A stretch of 64,000 nt of DNA from Filobasidium wieringae (taxonomy: Eukaryota; Basidiomycota; Tremellomycetes; Filobasidiales; Filobasidiaceae), in the NCBI GenBank assembly GCA_001600055.1, contig BCIV01000012.1, positions 474 through 64,473 of the forward strand, written 5' to 3'. The position numbers were made by a program, and so were the translations under genes. Under the pieces are notes generated by a model. That model was not told the origin of the DNA and did no database searches. It saw nothing but the letters and a program-made list of their open reading frames with translations. Shown here piece after piece: positions 59,751 to 64,000 of the stretch. The stretch's first letter is position 1. Every line of letters begins with the position of its first letter.

Positions 59751-62075
59751 TCACTTCATATCCGATTCCCTAGGTTGAAACCTATCCGGCATCCGTCGTC
59801 TGACTCTCCTCCTGACCACATACTCCGCCAGTCCCTATCAGAACCCTTCCGTCGTTAGTATGAAACGTCTCCAAACCATAAAACCCCGTACTCACGTAGA
59901 CGAGCGCATCGACCAATCCGACGCTCAATACGAACCAGAGCGAGAGCATGGTCAACACCTGATTAGGTTTCACGGTGATCATATCATAAAGCAGCCTGAC
60001 GAGTGAGAATGTGAAAACGATGAGGTAGGCGATGGGGAAGTAGAGCATCAAGAGGGACGCTTGACGGTTGAAGTACGAGCTTGCGGATCGATGCGGTCCG
60101 AGGGATTCGGTCTCTCCCCTTTGATCGCCGTGGTTGAGTCCGCCAGGGAAAGAGGCGCTTCCGAATGGACGGTGAGAACTGGCCGCTTGGCTGGCAGAGA
60201 AGAATTCCTCTAGCGTTTGTTCCGGGTCCAAATCGACTTCCTCGTCGTCCAAAGTCTGAGGGTTGGCGTTGGCGTTCGAATTCAAGGGAAGGAGGCTGGA
60301 TTTGTCCTTTTCCTTTTCAAGAATGGGGATCGGGGGGGAAACGTCTCCACCTAGACTAGCGAGTTTTCGTTCGTCCAACAAGATCGTCCCCGGATCGATC
60401 GAGACTCTTCTCACGGTCCCGTTCACGGGGAGGGATTCGATGAGGGGTAACGGTTTCGCCAAGGAAGAAGTGGCCGTCGTCCCGCTCGTCTCGCTCCTCT
60501 CGGTAGTGCCAGAAGATCCAGTCAACGTGGTCCCTAATGTACCTCCCCTCTCCCCCCCGTTGAGTACCACGACGACCTCTCCCTCCCCCATGCCCAGGCC
60601 CGTGCCCGTCCTACCCCACTCCCTGCCCCCCACTTTTTCCCGCTTCAAATCATCCTCTAAATCCTTATCCAGCCATCCCCCCACATTATTGATATGCAAC
60701 TTTTCCCAAGGAGGTATATCCTCTCCCTCCCCCTGCTGTCCCTGCTGACCCTGTCCAGCCCCCGACCCGCCCCTTCCACTCGTCCGAGTCCTGATAGCCC
60801 GCAACAAGATCCCCTTAGTCGTCATCCCCGACCCTGATCTCGTCCCCCCGCCAAGGCCCAGATCCGTCCCGTCTGGTACGGACTGCGAAAGAGTCCCGAA
60901 ATCGAACGAGGACGCTTCGGTACTTGAGACCTGGATCGTATCCGGTCTCCTTAGAAACCTGAACAGTTGGGAGTAGAGGACGATGACTATGACGAAGACC
61001 AGTGCGCTATTATCGTCAAAAGGAAGAAAAATCCTATCAGCCCAATTCACGCCACGAGCCCAAAACCCGAGACAGAGAGAGAGAGGGACCCACCGAGGAA
61101 TGAATTGAACCAAATCCCGGTCATACTGGTAGCTCCCTGTCCCGTAATAACAAAGCGCCCCCGAAGTGCTCGGTGTGAACCCGATGTATCTCCACCAAAC
61201 TAAACATCAAAAAGCATCCCAATTCACAACAGATCAGTTTTCCTGATTTTGAGGTTCCTTGATGGAAAGGAACGGGAAGACTGACCACCTGAATGCACAA
61301 GGGAGACGGTCCAGATGGAAACGGGTATCCAGATCCAGTACCTGTCTAGGATGAAGGTGAATCGACTCATCGGGTGTTTCTACAGAGAGAGAAATTCGGG
61401 ATCGGAAGGTTCAGAGTATCAGGATCAGCATCGCAATCCCAATCACAACCCAGCACGAGCAATGAATGAACGAAAATGACGTACGAGTAGAGCAAAAGTC
61501 GCAATAGCGATGACCAGGGTCCAAAGGTGTTGAGTGAAAAGCACACCGGTCAACAAGAACCCAGCGGCATTACAACTCGGAGTCCCCTGTCTCAAGCTTC
61601 TCCCCGCCAACCAAGCCGCGTTCGGTACGGCCCCTACCAACCCCAGAGCGAGATCACTGACGACCATCCCGATCAACAACCGGACCCGGAGTTTCGAAAG
61701 GCCTTGTTGGGTTAGAGGTTTGAGCAGGTAGAGGGAGGCGAGGATCGTGAGGGATTCGATGACGATGGCTCCTACTGAGGAAGTCATGGCCAAGGTGGGG
61801 GAGAGGTTGTTACTGAGCGTGGCGGCCATGTTGGGATGAGGGATTATATTTAATGAATCGAGTATTATAGAGGAAGTCGATGTGGATGTCGATGTTGGTA
61901 ATATTACTGAGGAGGCGGCCGTTGAGGTGGAAGAGGATATCAGGAGGGAAGAGACATTACTAAACGATCCGTTCGACCTTGTCGTAGAAGTCGGATCGAT
62001 CCATGCGAGAAGAGTATCATTGATCGACCCGTTCATGTTGAAATTCAGACCTGGGCCCCTCTCAAAGGGGAACAA
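59751..62075 (-). CDS. GPR4: Gpr4/Git3-like G-protein-coupled receptor
   Basis: A seven-helix nutrient receptor of the Git3/Gpr1 family; in Cryptococcus neoformans Gpr4 signals through Gpa1 to cAMP-PKA. The start at 62075 opens MFPFERGPGLNFNMNGSIND, a Ser/Thr-rich, glycosylatable N-terminus. TM1 includes VGAIVIESLTILASLYLL; then LRVRLLIGMVVSDLALGLVG, TPSCNAAGFLLTGVLFTQHL and LWTLVIAIATFALL. A short exon carries DRYWIWIPVSIWTVSLVHS (TM4), followed by VWWRYIGFTPSTSGALCYYG (extracellular loop Cys) and TM5, VFVIVIVLYSQLFRFLRR. A third loop of roughly 290 residues, rich in Gly/Ser/Thr, precedes TM6 (LLMLYFPIAYLIVFTFSLVR) and TM7 (VLTMLSLWFVLSVGLVDALV). The last exon reads GLAEYVVRRRVRRRMPDRFQ, ending at 59751. 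Ligand is not predictable. Confidence 0.87.
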
Positions 62076-63550
62076 CGGTGCGACTGTGTGTGTGTGTGCG
62101 AGTGCGAGTGCGAGTGAACGAGCAGTCGATGGCTGAGCTGTTTACGATTTCCAGGGTTTGTAACTCGCTATTGTTCTTTTCCAGGCGAGCGAGCGAGGGC
62201 TGATAAGCGAGCGGTGTGGTGGTGGGTGAAGATTCGCACTAGTGGTGTGTAGCGATTGTTGAGCCCCGCATGGTGGTATATGATTAGGATGTGTGCTATA
62301 GGGGAGATGTATAGATGTATAGCTGAGGATGCTAGGTACTAGGCAGGTGTTACTCGTGCGTATCGCCTGTAAAGAAATCTCCGCGTGACCGGAAAGAATA
62401 GAAAACAACGACGACACTGATTCCCGATCTCACGCTCGATTACAATTACAATCAATCACTGATCCGTACTCTCTCCCCTTCTCTCTCATTCTCACAGACC
62501 CACTCATGCTCATCATACCCCATTCATGCTCCCACCTCAATGTAGCCTGCCTCTCCAGCATCTAGCATTCCTTCCAGCATGACGAACAGCAGAACAACAA
62601 CCCTCATTCGCCTTTCGGAGAAAACGCCTCTTTCTGAGATCCACCCGGCGACTCAAAGTCGACCGACCAGCCTCCACCATCACCATCATCTCTATCGCCT
62701 CGAATCATCGTATTATCATTCAACCTTGCTCTCAAACATAAACCGCACTTCAGACCAAACCCGATCACGGCCTGTCTTGATCCTCAGGATATAAGATACA
62801 AGTATTCATACATCCCTCATCCCCAAGTCCCAAACAACCATCCAGAACCAAGTCGACCCGACGCCTCACCTTCCACGGTCCAGCGGTTGACGCGTGTATC
62901 GGAGATGGCGCGGCTCTTGGCACCGCTGCGTACCGGCGATCATATCGGATCTCTCGCTTGTAGAGAATACAGTGTGGCTGTAGTGGCAGATCTCTCTCTT
63001 TGACGTGAGTTGGCTGGTCGCCAAGTCATGGGCCATGTGGATCATGGGGTATAGGCCACAAAGCACAGCGTGTTAGATATGGGTTGTTAGCTAGGTCTCT
63101 TCGGGGATCGATTGTCGATTGTAGTTCACGTTTCGAACCGTCAGATGAGGCCCGACCGAGCGAATGACCGAGCGGAGCGTGGTGGACGGATCCGGTAGGT
63201 TGCTGGTCTCTCGCACGAGCGATGTTATCATGATCGATAGATAGCAAAGTAATAACCCAATACCAGGTCAGCCAGTGCAAGTGATCCAAGTGATCCAAGT
63301 GGCATTGACGATTCGATGTAACGCACGACGGAAGGTTTCGATACCATATCACTCAATCTCGGGATGTTTATTGATTACCCGGTTCAGAGGTCGAACGCGC
63401 TTCGAGATCGAGACCGAGAGATCTGTACGACTTCCGACTATGAATCCACCTATCTAGCCAACTACTCCTCCTCTACCGTTCTTTCATCTTCCTAAACAAA
63501 CCCCCAATCCTCTCAGCAACCCTTCACAACGACCCGACCAGCGTAACGAA
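62076..63550. other. Divergent intergenic region of about 1.5 kb
   Basis: Between the receptor and the DUF952 gene. It has a TG/CGAGTG microsatellite near 62086-62115 and pyrimidine-rich tracts near 62460-62510. A 71-codon open frame at 62579-62794 (plus) with a His run has no recognisable features and is left unassigned. Confidence 0.4.
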
Positions 63551-64000
63551 ATGTCAACCCCCACGACCCCAAGCACAGCAAGTAGCACAGACTCCACAAC
63601 CTGTTCGACGCTATACAAAATCCTGACTCCCTCTGAACGGTCCGAGTTACCCTCCTCGGCTCCTTGGATCGGGACTTGGTTGGACGTACGTGCCTCTCTC
63701 CCTCTCTCTCCTCTTTTCCCCAACCCAGCACCCTCTAGACCCTACCCCAAAGACCGACACTGACGCTACCGCCCCACCCACATCCAGAAAAAAGACGGCT
63801 TCATCCATCTCTCCACGTCCGCCCAGCTCCCCCTCACCTTGTCCCGATTCTTCAACAAAACCTTTTACCCCGGCCACGAAGTCGTCCTCATGGTCCTCCC
63901 TCGATCGAACATCGACCCCGAGTGTTTGAAATTCGATGAGAGTGAGCATGGAGGAGTGTTCGGGCATATCTACGGGGTGAGTGCGTTACGTCAGAATGGG
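63551..64000 (+). CDS. DUF952 domain protein, partial (cut by window end)
   Basis: The start is MSTPTTPSTASSTDSTTCST, then LYKILTPSERSELPSSAPWI and GTWLD. An intron ends near 63787 and joins KKDGFIHLSTSAQLPLTLSR with FFNKTFYPGHEVVLMVLPRS and HGGVFGHIYG. The DGFIHLST block and the final (H/Y)-containing block match DUF952, a small family of unknown biochemical function found in bacteria and fungi. The window ends just after a GT splice donor, so at least one exon is missing. Confidence 0.88.

Noticed and set aside
62579..62794. 71-codon plus-strand frame with a His run
   Set aside because: No domain, no splice signal and low-complexity composition; kept only as a note in the intergenic entry.

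Overview
The window looks like a piece of a basidiomycete nuclear genome, most probably a Tremellomycete (Cryptococcus/Kwoniella-like). The evidence is gene content and architecture. Nearly every gene is broken by many short introns (about 45-90 bp, GT...CTNAC...AG). There is a CAP10-type family-90 glycosyltransferase, a Gpr4/Git3-like receptor with a huge third loop, and a P-loop ATPase of a type common in basidiomycetes. All assignments come from reading translated exons and splicing them by eye. No database was searched, so genus-level placement is inference.

Layout. 1-2035: no recognisable gene, a diverged tandem repeat and isolated ambiguous bases. 2036-9189: an alpha-arrestin, a secreted protein of unknown function and a multi-pass membrane protein, all on the minus strand. 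9821-20470: a candidate catabolic cluster made of a Zn2Cys6 transcription factor, an intracellular GH3 beta-glucosidase with a PA14 insert, an HSL-type esterase and an MFS sugar transporter. 21374-27825: a CAP10-like glycosyltransferase, a pyridoxal-reductase-like aldo/keto reductase and a short-chain dehydrogenase, all on the plus strand. 27975-33505: a head-to-head pair of a P-loop ATPase and a DUF2235 alpha/beta hydrolase. 33506-35655: gene-poor, with small tandem repeats. 35656-41924: a bHLH transcription factor, a Rab escort protein and the ESCRT-II subunit SNF8. 42713-47952: a divergent alpha-L-rhamnosidase-like glycosidase and MFS sugar transporter. 48754-64000: UTP20, histone H4, a Gpr4-like receptor and the start of a DUF952 protein.

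How the genes may work together. Two separate glycosidase-transporter units (9.8-20.5 kb and 42.7-48 kb) suggest import of sugars or glycosides followed by intracellular hydrolysis; the first carries its own candidate regulator. The 35-64 kb part is mostly housekeeping (Rab prenylation, endosomal sorting, rRNA processing, chromatin), with the GH78-like/MFS pair sitting between SNF8 and UTP20. Palindromic GTCACGTGAC-type E-boxes occur upstream of UTP20, H4, the SDR gene and the bHLH gene itself.

Limits: exon boundaries are given only where the splice was readable. Several 5' ends are uncertain, and the secreted protein and the multi-pass membrane protein could not be assigned to a family.
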